64,000 bases of DNA from Paraburkholderia rhizosphaerae (lineage in GTDB: Bacteria > Pseudomonadota > Gammaproteobacteria > Burkholderiales > Burkholderiaceae): NCBI RefSeq assembly GCF_004366595.1, contig NZ_SORE01000006.1, forward strand, positions 62,001 through 126,000, written 5' to 3'. A program made the translations under genes and the position numbers. Positions 1-9,230 of the stretch are shown here, piece by piece (position 1 is the stretch's first letter; each line of letters opens with the position of its first letter). Below the pieces are notes generated by a model. That model saw nothing but the letters and a program-made list of their open reading frames with translations. It had not been told where the DNA came from and searched no databases.

Positions 1-1
1 T

Positions 2-709
2 GCAGAGCCCGCGCTCGAGATCGCGGGGCTACAGGCGTGGTACGGCGAGTCGCATATCCTGCATGGTGTCGATCTGACTGTCGCGCGCGGCGAGGTCGTC
101 ACCTTGCTCGGGCGCAACGGCGCCGGCCGCACCACGACGCTGCGCGCAATTATGGGCCTCACCGGGCGGCGCACCGGGTCGATCCGTATCGGCGGGCGCG
201 AGACGATTGGTCTGCCGACGCATCGAATCGCGCACTGCGGTATCGGTTACTGCCCCGAGGAACGCGGCATCTTTTCGAGTCTGTCGTGCGAGGAAAACCT
301 GCTGCTGCCGCCGCCTGTAGGCGACCAGGCGCACATGATGTCGCTCGACGAAATCTACGAAATGTTTCCGAATCTGCACGAGCGCCGGATGAGCCAGGGT
401 ACGCGGCTGTCGGGCGGCGAGCAGCAGATGCTCGCGGTCGCGCGCATTCTGCGCACCGGCGCGAACCTGCTGCTGCTCGATGAGATTTCCGAAGGGCTCG
501 CGCCGGTGATCGTGCAGGCGCTCGCGCGAATGATCGTCACATTGAAGTCGCGCGGCTACACGATTGTGATGGTCGAACAGAATTTCCGCTTCGCCGCGCC
601 GCTTGCGGACCGCTTCTATGTGATGGAGCACGGCCGCATCGTCGAGCATTTCGGTGCGAAGGAGCTCGAAAGCAAGATGCCGGTCCTGCATGACCTGCTC
701 GGGGTGTGA
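2..709 (+). CDS. livF: Branched-chain amino acid-type ABC transporter ATP-binding protein (LivF family), 5' truncated by window edge
   Basis: This is the cytoplasmic ATPase subunit of a HAAT-family importer, energising uptake of branched-chain amino acids or related amides. The frame is open from base 2, so the N-terminus lies outside the window; the visible part starts just before the beta strand ending in the P-loop. The signature LSGGEQQML and a Walker B ending LLLLDE are present. The P-loop reads GRNGAGRT, so the invariant Walker A lysine is arginine; codon CGC at 128-130 is clear. The next genes are a binding protein, livH and livM on the same strand, so this is the head of a liv-type operon. 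LivF rather than LivG is inferred from the short C-terminus and sequence style. Confidence 0.85.
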   Translation, partial: AEPALEIAGLQAWYGESHILHGVDLTVARGEVVTLLGRNGAGRTTTLRAIMGLTGRRTGSIRIGGRETIGLPTHRIAHCGIGYCPEERGIFSSLSCEENLLLPPPVGDQAHMMSLDEIYEMFPNLHERRMSQGTRLSGGEQQMLAVARILRTGANLLLLDEISEGLAPVIVQALARMIVTLKSRGYTIVMVEQNFRFAAPLADRFYVMEHGRIVEHFGAKELESKMPVLHDLLGV

Positions 710-721
710 ACGGCGCGGGCG

Positions 722-742
722 CTTCGAGGTGATGCCTCGAAG
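722..742 (+). other. 8-bp perfect hairpin between livF and the binding-protein gene
   Basis: CTTCGAGG and CCTCGAAG flank a 5-base loop 13 bases after the livF stop codon. No T-run follows directly (only TCGCGTTTTCG), so it is a poor terminator. It may instead stabilise an mRNA end or set different expression for the ATPase and the abundant binding protein. Confidence 0.35.
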
Positions 743-826
743 TCGCGTTTTCGCCGGCCGCTCTCGCCACACGTATTGCCACATTTGCCTCTGATAACCA
801 CAACGCAGAACGAAGGAGACACACAC

Positions 827-2041
827 ATGAAAAGGAAGACTCTCGCGCGACTTACTTCACTCTGTTTCGCGGCGGCGGCCGGTATCGCGCTGACCGCGGG
901 CAGCGCGCGGGCAGCCGACGACGCGGTGAAGATCGGCTTTATCACCGACATGTCGGGGCTTTATGCGGACATCGATGGCCAGGGCGGTCTCGAAGCGATC
1001 CGTATGGCGGTCGCCGACTTCGGCGGCAAGGTGAACGGCAAGCCTATTCAGGTTCTCTACGCGGACCATCAGAACAAGGCGGATATCGCCGCGTCACGTG
1101 CGCGCGAATGGTTTGATCGCGACGGCGTCGATGCGGTGATTGGCGGCACGAACTCCGCCACCGCGCTATCGACCAATCAGGTCGCGGGCGAGAAGCACAA
1201 GGTGTACATCAACATCGGCGCCGGCGCGGACACGCTGACCAACGAACAATGTACGCCATATACGGTTCACTACGCGTACGACACGACCGCGCTCGCAAAA
1301 GGCACCGGCTCGGCGATCACGAAGCAGGGCGGCAAGACGTGGTACTTCCTGACGGCCGATTACGCGTTCGGCAAAGCGCTTGAAAAGAACACCGCGGACG
1401 TCGTGAAAGCGAACGGTGGCCAGGTGCTCGGTGAAGTGCGTCATCCGCTGTCCGCATCGGATTTCTCATCGTTCCTGTTGCAGGCGCAAGCATCGAAAGC
1501 GCAGATCCTCGGCCTCGCGAATGCCGGCGGCGATACCATCAACTCGATCAAGGCCGCGAAGGAGTTCGGCATCACGAAGTCGATGAAGCTCGCCGCGCTG
1601 CTGATCTTCATCAACGACATCCACAGCCTCGGGCTGGAGACCACGCAAGGTCTCGTTGCAACCGACAGCTGGTATTGGAACAAGGACGCGAACACGCGCA
1701 AATGGGCGCAGCGCTACTTCGAGAAGATGAAGAAGATGCCGTCCAGCCTTCAGGCCGCCGACTACTCGGCAACGATGACCTACCTGAATGCGGTGAAGGC
1801 GGTCGGCTCGACCGACCCGGACAAGGTAATGGCGCAATTGAAAAAGACGAAGATCGACGACTTTTACGCGAAGGGCTACATCCGTCAGGACGGCAGCTTC
1901 ATCCATGACATGTACCTGATGCAGGTGAAGACGCCGGCCGAATCGAAAGAGCCGTGGGATTACTACAAGATCACCGCGACGATTCCGGGCGAACAGGCAT
2001 TTACGACAAAGCAGGAAACGCGCTGCGCGTTGTGGAAATAA
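827..2041 (+). CDS. Periplasmic branched-chain amino acid-type ABC transporter substrate-binding protein
   Basis: This is a type I periplasmic binding protein (Peripla_BP_6 / LivK-like) of 404 residues that captures the ligand for the LivHM-LivF transporter encoded around it. The ATG at 827 is chosen because GAAGGAGA lies 7 bases upstream and the protein then begins with a textbook signal peptide: KRK, a hydrophobic stretch, then cleavage near SARA-ADD. The mature protein starts VKIGFITDMSGLY, the usual first strand of the family. It sits between the ATPase and the permeases. The ligand cannot be deduced; paralogues bind leucine, amides, urea or aromatic compounds. Confidence 0.9.
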   Translation: MKRKTLARLTSLCFAAAAGIALTAGSARAADDAVKIGFITDMSGLYADIDGQGGLEAIRMAVADFGGKVNGKPIQVLYADHQNKADIAASRAREWFDRDGVDAVIGGTNSATALSTNQVAGEKHKVYINIGAGADTLTNEQCTPYTVHYAYDTTALAKGTGSAITKQGGKTWYFLTADYAFGKALEKNTADVVKANGGQVLGEVRHPLSASDFSSFLLQAQASKAQILGLANAGGDTINSIKAAKEFGITKSMKLAALLIFINDIHSLGLETTQGLVATDSWYWNKDANTRKWAQRYFEKMKKMPSSLQAADYSATMTYLNAVKAVGSTDPDKVMAQLKKTKIDDFYAKGYIRQDGSFIHDMYLMQVKTPAESKEPWDYYKITATIPGEQAFTTKQETRCALWK

Positions 2042-2172
2042 GCGCCGGCGGCGACTGCCTGCGGCGCAGATAGTGCGCGGCAGGTGAGCACGTTCCGCGT
2101 GCTGGGCGCATTGGGCTGGGGATGGCCCGATGCGCCCAGTGCGCTTTTGCTTTCACTTTGACGACGCGTCCA

Positions 2173-3057
2173 ATGGATATTTTTGGCATCCCGCTGCCGG
2201 CCATGTTGAGCCAGTTGCTGCTGGGTCTCGTGAACGGCTCGTTTTACGCGATCCTCAGTCTCGGCCTCGCGGTGATCTTCGGCTTGCTCAACGTGATCAA
2301 CTTCGCGCACGGAGCGTTGTTCATGCTCGGCGCGATGCTCACATGGATGGGGCTGGCGTATTTTGGCCTGCCGTACTGGGTGATGATCGTGCTGGCGCCG
2401 GTCATCGTCGGTTTATTCGGCATGCTGATCGAACGATCGATGCTTCGCTGGCTGTACAAGCTCGATCATCTGTACGGTCTGTTGCTGACGTTCGGGCTCA
2501 CGCTGGTCGTCGAAGGCGTGTTCCGCTCGATCTACGGCGCGTCCGGGCAACCGTACGACGTGCCTGCGCTGCTGTCCGGCGCGACCAATCTCGGCTTCAT
2601 GTTTCTGCCGAACTATCGCGCGTGGGTGGTCGTCGCGTCGCTGATCGTCTGCTTCATGACCTGGTTTGTGATCGAGAAGACGCGTCTGGGCGCCTATCTT
2701 CGCGCGGGCACGGAGAACCCGAAGCTCGTCGAGGCATTCGGCATCAACGTTCCGCTGATGGTCACGCTGACCTATGGCTTCGGTGTCGCGCTCGCGGGAT
2801 TTGCAGGCGTGCTTGCCGCGCCGGTAATCCAGGTATCGCCGCTGATGGGGCAGCCGTTTATCGTCACCGTGTTTGCGGTGGTCGTGATTGGCGGGATGGG
2901 TTCGATCATGGGCTCGATCCTGACCGGCCTCGTGCTGGGCGTAATCGAAGGGTTCACGCGCGTGTTCTATCCGGAAGCATCGGCGACCGTCGTGTTCGTG
3001 ATCATGGCGCTCGTGCTGCTGGTGCGGCCGACGGGTCTCTTCGGCAAGGAAAAATAA
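2173..3057 (+). CDS. livH: Branched-chain amino acid-type ABC transporter permease (LivH family)
   Basis: An integral inner-membrane permease of 294 residues, one half of the translocation channel. The ATG at 2173 is preferred over one at 2122 because it gives the canonical LivH start (a few residues, then LLLGLVNGSFYAILSLGLAV). The added residues from the earlier start are Cys/Arg-rich and unlike the family. No strong Shine-Dalgarno precedes it, so the start is moderately certain. Family hallmarks include the NFAHGALFMLGA segment and the late GGMGSIMGSI EAA-type loop that docks the ATPase. It overlaps the next gene by one base (TAATG), which suggests translational coupling. Confidence 0.9.
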   Translation: MDIFGIPLPAMLSQLLLGLVNGSFYAILSLGLAVIFGLLNVINFAHGALFMLGAMLTWMGLAYFGLPYWVMIVLAPVIVGLFGMLIERSMLRWLYKLDHLYGLLLTFGLTLVVEGVFRSIYGASGQPYDVPALLSGATNLGFMFLPNYRAWVVVASLIVCFMTWFVIEKTRLGAYLRAGTENPKLVEAFGINVPLMVTLTYGFGVALAGFAGVLAAPVIQVSPLMGQPFIVTVFAVVVIGGMGSIMGSILTGLVLGVIEGFTRVFYPEASATVVFVIMALVLLVRPTGLFGKEK

Positions 3058-4028
3058 TGCAGAGAAAAGCGCTATACGTGCTGCTGCTGATCGGCCTTAT
3101 CGTCGCGCCGTTTGCCGGCGCTTACCCGGTGTTCGTGATGAAGGTGCTGTGCTTCGCGCTGTTCGCGGCGGCATTCAATCTTCTGATCGGCTATACGGGT
3201 CTGCTGTCGTTCGGGCATGCGATGTTTCTCGCGTCGGCCGGTTATGTGACGGGCTACGCGATCCAGTCGCACGGCACCACGCCGGAAATCGGCGTGTTGG
3301 CTGGCACCGCGGCGGCGACGTTGCTCGGTCTCGTGGTCGGGCTGTTCGCGATTCGCCGGCAAGGCATCTACTTCGCGATGGTCACGCTCGCGCTTGCGCA
3401 GATGGTGTACTTCGTGTTCCTGCAGGCGCCGTTCACGCATGGCGAGGACGGTCTGCAAGGTGTGCCGCGCGGCAAGCTGTTCGGCGTGCTCAGTCTGTCG
3501 TCGGATCTCACGCTGTATTTCGTGGTGCTGCTGGTGATGGTGCTCGCGTTCCTGTTGATCGTGCGTATCGTGCACTCGCCGTTCGGGCAGGTGCTGATCG
3601 CGATCAAGGAGAACGAGCCGCGTGCGATCTCCCTGGGCTACGACACGACCCGCTTCAAGCTGCTCGCGTTCGTGTTGTCCGCCGGGCTCGCCGGCCTCGC
3701 GGGTTCGCTTAAGGTACTGGTGCTCGGCTTCGAAACATTAAGCGACGCGTACTGGACGATGTCAGGCCTCGTCGTGCTGATGACGCTGGTTGGCGGGATG
3801 GGCACGCTGTTTGGACCACTGTTGGGCGCCGCGCTGATTGTCGCGCTGGAAGACCGGCTCGGCGATATCGGCAACGGCATCGCGTCGATGACTGGCATCG
3901 ACTGGTTCCGCTCGCTCGGTGAATCGGTGACGATCGTGACGGGTCTGATTTTCATCGCTTGCGTGCTTGCATTCAGGCGCGGGATAGTCGGCGAGATCGT
4001 CGCGCGGGTAAAACCACTAAGAGCGTAG
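3057..4028 (+). CDS. livM: Branched-chain amino acid-type ABC transporter permease (LivM family)
   Basis: The second channel-forming permease, 323 residues with about eight to ten hydrophobic segments. It starts at the ATG overlapping the livH stop by one base, giving MQRKALYVLLLIGLI. The GYTGLLSFGHAMFLA segment is the LivM counterpart of the LivH NFAHG motif, and GGMGTLFGPLLGA is the ATPase-docking loop. It is the last gene of this operon; no livG follows, so the second ATPase is either upstream of the window or not used. A non-coding stretch and a strong terminator (4277-4315) follow. Confidence 0.9.
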   Translation: MQRKALYVLLLIGLIVAPFAGAYPVFVMKVLCFALFAAAFNLLIGYTGLLSFGHAMFLASAGYVTGYAIQSHGTTPEIGVLAGTAAATLLGLVVGLFAIRRQGIYFAMVTLALAQMVYFVFLQAPFTHGEDGLQGVPRGKLFGVLSLSSDLTLYFVVLLVMVLAFLLIVRIVHSPFGQVLIAIKENEPRAISLGYDTTRFKLLAFVLSAGLAGLAGSLKVLVLGFETLSDAYWTMSGLVVLMTLVGGMGTLFGPLLGAALIVALEDRLGDIGNGIASMTGIDWFRSLGESVTIVTGLIFIACVLAFRRGIVGEIVARVKPLRA

Positions 4029-4172
4029 GTGAGTGGGAGCGCTTCCCGATGTCGCATGTTGTTTCGGTATCCGATCTAAAGACCGGCGCGGCGCGGCAAG
4101 CTCGACAAGCACGTCAAAAGTGTCGACAGTGCGCCCCAAGACGGTGCGAGACTGCACCACTAGGGTAAATGC

Positions 4173-4202
4173 TAGTTGTTGGGACGATGGCGCTTCGATA
4201 AT
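4173..4202 (+). promoter_or_regulatory. Possible sigma-70 promoter upstream of a short terminated transcript
   Basis: TAGTTG (4173-4178) and GATAAT (4197-4202) are separated by 18 bases. A transcript starting here would be about 105 nt long before the terminator at 4277-4315. This is a motif match only. Confidence 0.3.
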
Positions 4203-4276
4203 CTTCACACAGTTCTGCTGCACCCGAATTTTGCAGGTGGAGAACGAGGAGACATGAGGCGCTAAGCGCCCACACG

Positions 4277-4315
4277 AAAGCGCTGTTGGACTAGGTCCAA
4301 CAGCGCTTTTTACTT
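4277..4315 (+). terminator. Strong Rho-independent terminator
   Basis: A perfect 15-bp stem (4277-4291 with 4295-4309) closes on a 3-base loop. T residues run to 4310, followed by TACTTTG. An A-run precedes the stem, so it could also act on the opposite strand. It ends livM or a short leader transcript. Confidence 0.85.
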
Positions 4316-4600
4316 TGTGCGACTTGTGCGTTCAACCTGCATTTCTCTTTCACGCACATTCAATCTGCGCTGTCGTCGAATGGCGTTTCATGCAGCGTGT
4401 CCGTTCGCTGCGCATCCACTTTCACAGGTGCGAATCCGCAATTTATTCCCGACTTTTTTCGCATCGGCAAACCGCTTGCCGCATCGAATGGCGCTCCGCT
4501 ACACTCGCGATTCTGTTGATCTGGGCCAGACCACGGCGTCGGCCTTTCTAAACCGGCCCTTTATTTCGACTTCGTTTCGAACATGGGCAAAAGGAGCGGA

Positions 4601-5767
4601 ATGAAGTCGGTATTGCGTTGGATTAGCGCGGCACTCGTCGCCGCGGGTGTGTGCGCGGCCTACAGCGGCCCGGCGGCTGCGGACGTGAAGATTGGCGTGA
4701 CGGTATCGGCGACAGGCCCTGCGGCGTCGCTTGGAATTCCCGAGAAGAACACCACCACGCTATTGCCGAAAGAGATCGCGGGGCAAAAGGTCGACTACAT
4801 CGTGCTCGACGATGCGACCGACTCCACGCAGGCCGTCAAGAACGCACGCAAGCTGACCAGCGAAGACCATGTCGACGCATTGATCGGTTCCACGGTCGTG
4901 CCGAACTCGCTTGCAATGATCGACATCGCGAGCGAAACGCAAACGCCAATGATCTCGCTGGCGGCCGCGGCCGCGATTGTCGAACCGATGGATGCGAAGC
5001 GCGCATGGGTCTTCAAGACGCCGCAGAACGACATTCTGATGGCGACGGCGATCGCGCAGCACATGGCCAGCCATGGGGTGAAGACGGTTGCGTTTATCGG
5101 CTTTGCCGATGCGTACGGCGAAAGCTGGTTCAAGGAATTCTCGAAGGCCGCCGAGCTCGCGAAGATCAAAGTCGTTGCGAGCGAGCGCTTCGCGCGCAAT
5201 GACACGTCAGTGACCGGGCAAGTGCTGAAGATGATGGCGCAGAACCCGGATGCGGTGCTGATCGCCGGTGCCGGCACGCCGGCCGCGCTGCCGCAGAAGA
5301 CGCTGAAGGAACGCGGTTACAAGGGCAAGTACTATCAGACGCACGGCGTTGCGAACAACGACTTCCTGCGCGTGTGCGGCAAGGATTGCGAAGGCACGTA
5401 TCTGCCGGCGGGGCCGCTGCTGGTCGCGGATCAGCTGCCGGATTCGAATCCGGCCAAACAACCTGCGTTGACGTATAAGCGCGCGTATGAGGCCGCGTTC
5501 GGCGCCGGATCGGTGTCGACATTCGGCGGTCATATGTGGGACGCTGGACTGCTTCTTCAGCATGCAATTCCGATCGCGTTGAAGAAGGGGCAGCCGGGTA
5601 CGCCGGCGTTCCGCGCAGCGCTGCGCGACGCGCTCGAGAATACGAAGGATCTGCCGGCATCGCAGGGCATCTTCAACATGAGCGTCAATGATCACGCTGG
5701 CTTCGATCAGCGCGCGCGCGTGATGGTGGAGATCGTCGACGGGAAATGGAAGCTCGTGTCCAACTAG
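4601..5767 (+). CDS. Periplasmic branched-chain amino acid-type ABC transporter substrate-binding protein
   Basis: A LivK-like type I binding protein of 388 residues. The ATG at 4601 is chosen because AAAGGAGC lies 6-8 bases upstream; an earlier in-frame ATG at 4583 would place the Shine-Dalgarno inside the gene. The signal peptide runs to about AAA-DVKIGVTVSATGPAAS. This is a diverged paralogue of the binding protein at 827-2041. A terminator follows immediately, so it is made as its own transcript, separate from the permease/ATPase genes starting at 6386. That layout fits the need for excess binding protein. The ligand is unknown. Confidence 0.9.
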   Translation: MKSVLRWISAALVAAGVCAAYSGPAAADVKIGVTVSATGPAASLGIPEKNTTTLLPKEIAGQKVDYIVLDDATDSTQAVKNARKLTSEDHVDALIGSTVVPNSLAMIDIASETQTPMISLAAAAAIVEPMDAKRAWVFKTPQNDILMATAIAQHMASHGVKTVAFIGFADAYGESWFKEFSKAAELAKIKVVASERFARNDTSVTGQVLKMMAQNPDAVLIAGAGTPAALPQKTLKERGYKGKYYQTHGVANNDFLRVCGKDCEGTYLPAGPLLVADQLPDSNPAKQPALTYKRAYEAAFGAGSVSTFGGHMWDAGLLLQHAIPIALKKGQPGTPAFRAALRDALENTKDLPASQGIFNMSVNDHAGFDQRARVMVEIVDGKWKLVSN

Positions 5768-5802
5768 TGGCATGAGGCGCCGGACCATCCGGAAGCAAGC
5801 AG

Positions 5803-5831
5803 GGCGCGTGCAGTTTGACGCGCCTTTTTTG
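5803..5831 (+). terminator. Rho-independent terminator after the binding-protein gene
   Basis: GGCGCGT (5803-5809) pairs with ACGCGCC (5818-5824) across an 8-base loop and is followed by six T residues. Confidence 0.85.
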
Positions 5832-6385
5832 TTGTCCGGCCGCGGTGGAAACGGCAGGGAAAACCATGGTTCACATGCGCTCGCTCGATCACTAGATTCA
5901 GGTACCCGGCGCGGGAGTCGCGTTTGAGAACCGCATGGACACGTGTGAGGACCGGTGAATTACTTCGACGGCGATTCTGCTGAGCGCTCGGGATTCCTGA
6001 GAAGGACACCCGACACCGACCTCACCACGGGCGCCGCGACGATTGCATCGCGTGTGATCGTGCAGGCCGTCGACGTTAGATGAAACCTGCAAAAGGATCA
6101 GAACGTAAGCAATAAAAGCGATCGCGCGTCAGGTACGACGAACCGGCTTCGTATCAAGCACAATGGCAGACGCTGCTGCATCGGTGGTCGGTCGATGCGA
6201 AGACCGGAGCAGTAGCGGGCCGTGGTGCCCGAGCGATCGGCGCGGTGAATCACGTGCCACACGGGCCACCCGTGCCGCAGGAATCAGGTTTCAACGCTTC
6301 ACTGCCGGCTCTCATTCGCTCGGTGTATTCCGGCTTTTTCGTTTGATTCCCCGTTTCGGTTTTCGACGCTCCAGGACGAGTTTGT
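5832..6385. other. Long intergenic region before the permease operon
   Basis: No gene is recognised. An open stretch without a start codon at about 6113-6345 has somewhat protein-like content, but it lacks an initiation signal and resembles nothing I know. The region must hold the promoter for the livH-livMG-livF operon; I see no convincing -35/-10 pair. Confidence 0.5.
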
Positions 6386-7441
6386 ATGGATTTATCAATC
6401 GCGGCGATCCTCGCGCAGGACGGCATCACGACCGGTGCGATCTACGCATTGCTCGCACTCGCACTAGTGCTGGTGTTCTCGGTCACGCGCGTGATCTTTA
6501 TCCCGCAAGGGGAGTTCGTTTCATACGGCGCGCTAACGCTAGCGGCGCTGCAATCGCAGAAGTTTCCGGCCACCTGCTGGATGCTGGTCGCAATGGGCGC
6601 AACATGCTTCGTGATCGAAGCCGGCGGACTCGTTCGGCATCCCGAACGACGCCGTCATGCGGCTCGCACGCTGATGACGCTAGCCGTTAGGTATCTGCTA
6701 TTCCCGATTGCGGTAGCGGCCGTCACGCGCGGTCTGTTCATGCAGCCGCTGCCGATGATCGTGCAGATCGCGCTGTCGTTGCTGATCGTCGTTCCGATGG
6801 GACCGTTCATATACCGGCTGGCGTTTCAGCCGATTGCCGAGACGACGACATTGTTGCTGCTGATCGTGTCGGTCGCCGTGCACTTCGCGATGGTCGGTCT
6901 GGGGCTGGTGATGTTCGGCGCGGAAGGCTCGCGTACCAACGCGTTCTCGGATGCGACGTTCAATATCGGCTCGCTGACGATCTCCGGGCAGAGTCTCTGG
7001 GTGATCGGCACCGCGGTCGTGCTGATCGTCGCGCTATATCTGTACTTCGATCGTTCGATTTCCGGCAAGGCGTTGCGTGCGACCTCGGTGAACCGCGTCG
7101 GCGCGCAACTGGTCGGGATCGGCACGACGCAGGCCGGGCGCCTCGCATTCACGCTTGCCGCCGGCCTGGGCGCGCTATGCGGCATGCTCGTCGCGCCGCT
7201 GACGACCATCTATTACGACTCGGGTTTCCTGATGGGCTTGAAGGGGTTTGTCGGCGCGATCATCGGCGGGCTGGTCAGCTATCCGCTTGCGGCGGCCGGC
7301 GCCGTGCTGGTCGGACTGCTCGAATCGTACTCGTCGTTCTGGGCGAGTGCGTACAAGGAAGTGATCGTGTTCACGCTGATCATCCCGGTGCTGCTGTGGC
7401 GCAGTCTCGCGACGCCGCATCCCGAAGAGGCGGAGGAGTGA
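6386..7441 (+). CDS. livH: Branched-chain amino acid-type ABC transporter permease (LivH family, long form)
   Basis: An inner-membrane permease of 351 residues, some 50-60 longer than the first LivH because of extra segments after the FIPQGEFVSYGALT motif (roughly residues 65-125, including an Arg/His-rich linker GLVRHPERRRHAA). The C-terminal half has the usual FVGAIIGGLVSYPLAAAGA docking loop. The ATG at 6386 gives the family start MDLSIAAILAQDGITTGAIYALLALAL. It lies five bases upstream of the fused livM-livG gene and forms one operon with it and livF. The substrate is presumably delivered by the binding protein at 4601-5767. Confidence 0.88.
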   Translation: MDLSIAAILAQDGITTGAIYALLALALVLVFSVTRVIFIPQGEFVSYGALTLAALQSQKFPATCWMLVAMGATCFVIEAGGLVRHPERRRHAARTLMTLAVRYLLFPIAVAAVTRGLFMQPLPMIVQIALSLLIVVPMGPFIYRLAFQPIAETTTLLLLIVSVAVHFAMVGLGLVMFGAEGSRTNAFSDATFNIGSLTISGQSLWVIGTAVVLIVALYLYFDRSISGKALRATSVNRVGAQLVGIGTTQAGRLAFTLAAGLGALCGMLVAPLTTIYYDSGFLMGLKGFVGAIIGGLVSYPLAAAGAVLVGLLESYSSFWASAYKEVIVFTLIIPVLLWRSLATPHPEEAEE

Positions 7442-7445
7442 CGCG

Positions 7446-9230
7446 ATGAAACGTATCGTGAAGAACGCGCCGTTCTGGCTGTTTCTGATTGTGCTATTTG
7501 CGCTGCCGGTGCTGCCGAACCCGCTTCATATACCGGAGTACTGGATCACGTTGCTTAACTACATCGGGTTGTATTCGATCGTCGCGATCGGGCTCGTGCT
7601 GCTCACTGGCATCGGCGGCATGACCAGCTTTGGGCAGGCCGCGTTCGTCGGTATCGGCGCCTATTCGACCGCGTATCTGACGACGCAGTTCGGTGTGTCG
7701 CCGTGGCTCGGGCTGATTGCCGGCGTGTTGCTGACGGCGTTGATCGCGTGGATGCTCGGTGCGGTGACGATGCGGTTGTCCGGGCATTTTCTGCCGCTCG
7801 GCACGATCGCGTGGGGCCTCGCGCTGTTTTTTCTGTTCGGCAACCTCGAATGGCTCGGCAAGTACGACGGCATCAACGGCATTCCGGTGCTGAATCTGCT
7901 CGGCATCGATCTCGAGACCGGGCGACATATCTACTACTTGATCTGGATCGTCGTCCTGGGCGCGGTTGTCACTGTTCAGAACCTGCTTAATAGTCGGCCT
8001 GGTCGTGCGATTCGCGCACTGCGCGGCAGTGGATCGATGGCGGAAGCGATGGGCGTCGATACCGGCTGGATGCGGGTCGTGATCTTCGTCTATGCGGCGG
8101 TGCTAGCGGCGATTTCGGGCTTTCTCTATGCCCATCTGCAGCGTGCGGTGAATCCGACGCCGTTTGGCCTCAATCACGGTATCGAATATCTGTTTATGGC
8201 GGTGGTCGGCGGCGTGTCGCACGTGTGGGGCGCGGTGCTGGGCGCGGCGATTCTGACGCTGTTGCAGGACTATCTTCAGACGCTGCTGCCCAAGCTGCTT
8301 GGTGAGAACGGCAACTTCGAAGTGATTGTGTTCGGCATTCTGATGGTGGTGCTGCTCCAATACGCCCGCGGCGGTGTCTGGCCGTTCGTCGCGCGGCTCT
8401 TTCCGCGTGGACCGCAAGCGCGTGTGCCGAGCGACGTGCATCCGCTGCCAGTGCGCAGTAAGCCGGCGGTCGGCGAACGGCTCCTTTCCGTCGATAAGGT
8501 GCGCAAGGAGTTCGGCGGGCTGGTCGCCGTCAACGACGTCAGTTTCGATTTGAAGTCCGGGCAGATCATCGGTCTGATCGGCCCCAACGGCGCCGGCAAG
8601 TCGACCACGTTCAACCTGGTAACCGGCGTGCTGCAGCCGACTCGCGGCACCGTAACGTTCCGCGGCGAGCGGATCGATACGCTGAGTTCGCGGGAGATCG
8701 CAAGGCGTGGCATCGGGCGCACGTTCCAGCATGTGAAGCTGGTGTCGGGAATGACGGTTCTCGAGAACGTTGCGATCGGTGCGCATTTGCGTGGCCATGC
8801 TGGTGTCTGGCGCAGCATCATGCGGCTGAATCGGTCGGAGGAAGCGCACCTGATGGCGGAGGCCGCGCGTCAGATCCGTCGTGTCGGGCTCGAGAAGCAT
8901 ATGTATGACGAAGCGGGGAGCCTTGCGCTCGGCCAGCAGCGGATTCTCGAAATTGCACGTGCGTTGTGCGGTGACCCGACGCTGCTATTGCTTGACGAGC
9001 CCGCAGCGGGTCTGCGTTATCAGGAGAAGCAGCAACTGGCCGCGTTGTTGCGCCGATTGCGTGAAGAAGGCATGAGCGTGCTGCTGGTCGAACACGACAT
9101 GGACTTCGTGATGAATCTGACCGATCGACTGGTGGTGATGGAGTTCGGTACACGGATCGCCGACGGGTTGCCGCAAGAGGTGCAGAAGGATCCGGCTGTG
9201 CTGGAAGCGTATCTGGGCGGGGTGGAGTGA
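7446..9230 (+). CDS. Fused LivM permease - LivG ATPase of a branched-chain amino acid-type ABC transporter
   Basis: A single 594-residue polypeptide. Residues 1-320 form a LivM-type membrane domain ([21 protein letters not shown], and the docking loop [17 protein letters not shown] near 252-268). A linker of about 20 residues leads to a LivG ATPase domain from about residue 345. The ATPase has Walker [10 protein letters not shown] at 379-387, signature [15 protein letters not shown], Walker [12 protein letters not shown] and the switch histidine in [18 protein letters not shown] precedes the ATG at 7446. Its stop overlaps the livF start. Permease-ATPase fusions of this kind occur in Burkholderiales. 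Because the permease carries its own ATPase, the complex would be LivH + LivMG + LivF. Confidence 0.92.
   Translation: MKRIVKNAPFWLFLIVLFALPVLPNPLHIPEYWITLLNYIGLYSIVAIGLVLLTGIGGMTSFGQAAFVGIGAYSTAYLTTQFGVSPWLGLIAGVLLTALIAWMLGAVTMRLSGHFLPLGTIAWGLALFFLFGNLEWLGKYDGINGIPVLNLLGIDLETGRHIYYLIWIVVLGAVVTVQNLLNSRPGRAIRALRGSGSMAEAMGVDTGWMRVVIFVYAAVLAAISGFLYAHLQRAVNPTPFGLNHGIEYLFMAVVGGVSHVWGAVLGAAILTLLQDYLQTLLPKLLGENGNFEVIVFGILMVVLLQYARGGVWPFVARLFPRGPQARVPSDVHPLPVRSKPAVGERLLSVDKVRKEFGGLVAVNDVSFDLKSGQIIGLIGPNGAGKSTTFNLVTGVLQPTRGTVTFRGERIDTLSSREIARRGIGRTFQHVKLVSGMTVLENVAIGAHLRGHAGVWRSIMRLNRSEEAHLMAEAARQIRRVGLEKHMYDEAGSLALGQQRILEIARALCGDPTLLLLDEPAAGLRYQEKQQLAALLRRLREEGMSVLLVEHDMDFVMNLTDRLVVMEFGTRIADGLPQEVQKDPAVLEAYLGGVE

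Larger units (their letters stand above)
4029..4600. other. Intergenic region between two liv loci
   Basis: There is no convincing protein gene here. It holds a possible promoter (4173-4202), a three-codon open frame MRR with an upstream GAGGAG (4254-4265) and the strong hairpin terminator 4277-4315. From 4316 to 4600 it holds the presumed promoter of the next binding-protein gene, with no motif I can defend. Confidence 0.6.

Noticed and set aside
29-826. Long minus-strand open frame (265 codons) opposite the first livF gene
   Set aside because: It is a mirror of a well-supported coding gene in high-GC DNA and is rich in Arg/His with no family resemblance. Similar antisense frames opposite atpA, atpD, putA, fadD-like and mxa genes were rejected for the same reason.
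6113-6345. Open frame with protein-like sequence before the second livH
   Set aside because: It lacks any start codon or ribosome site and resembles no family; kept only as a remark on the intergenic region.
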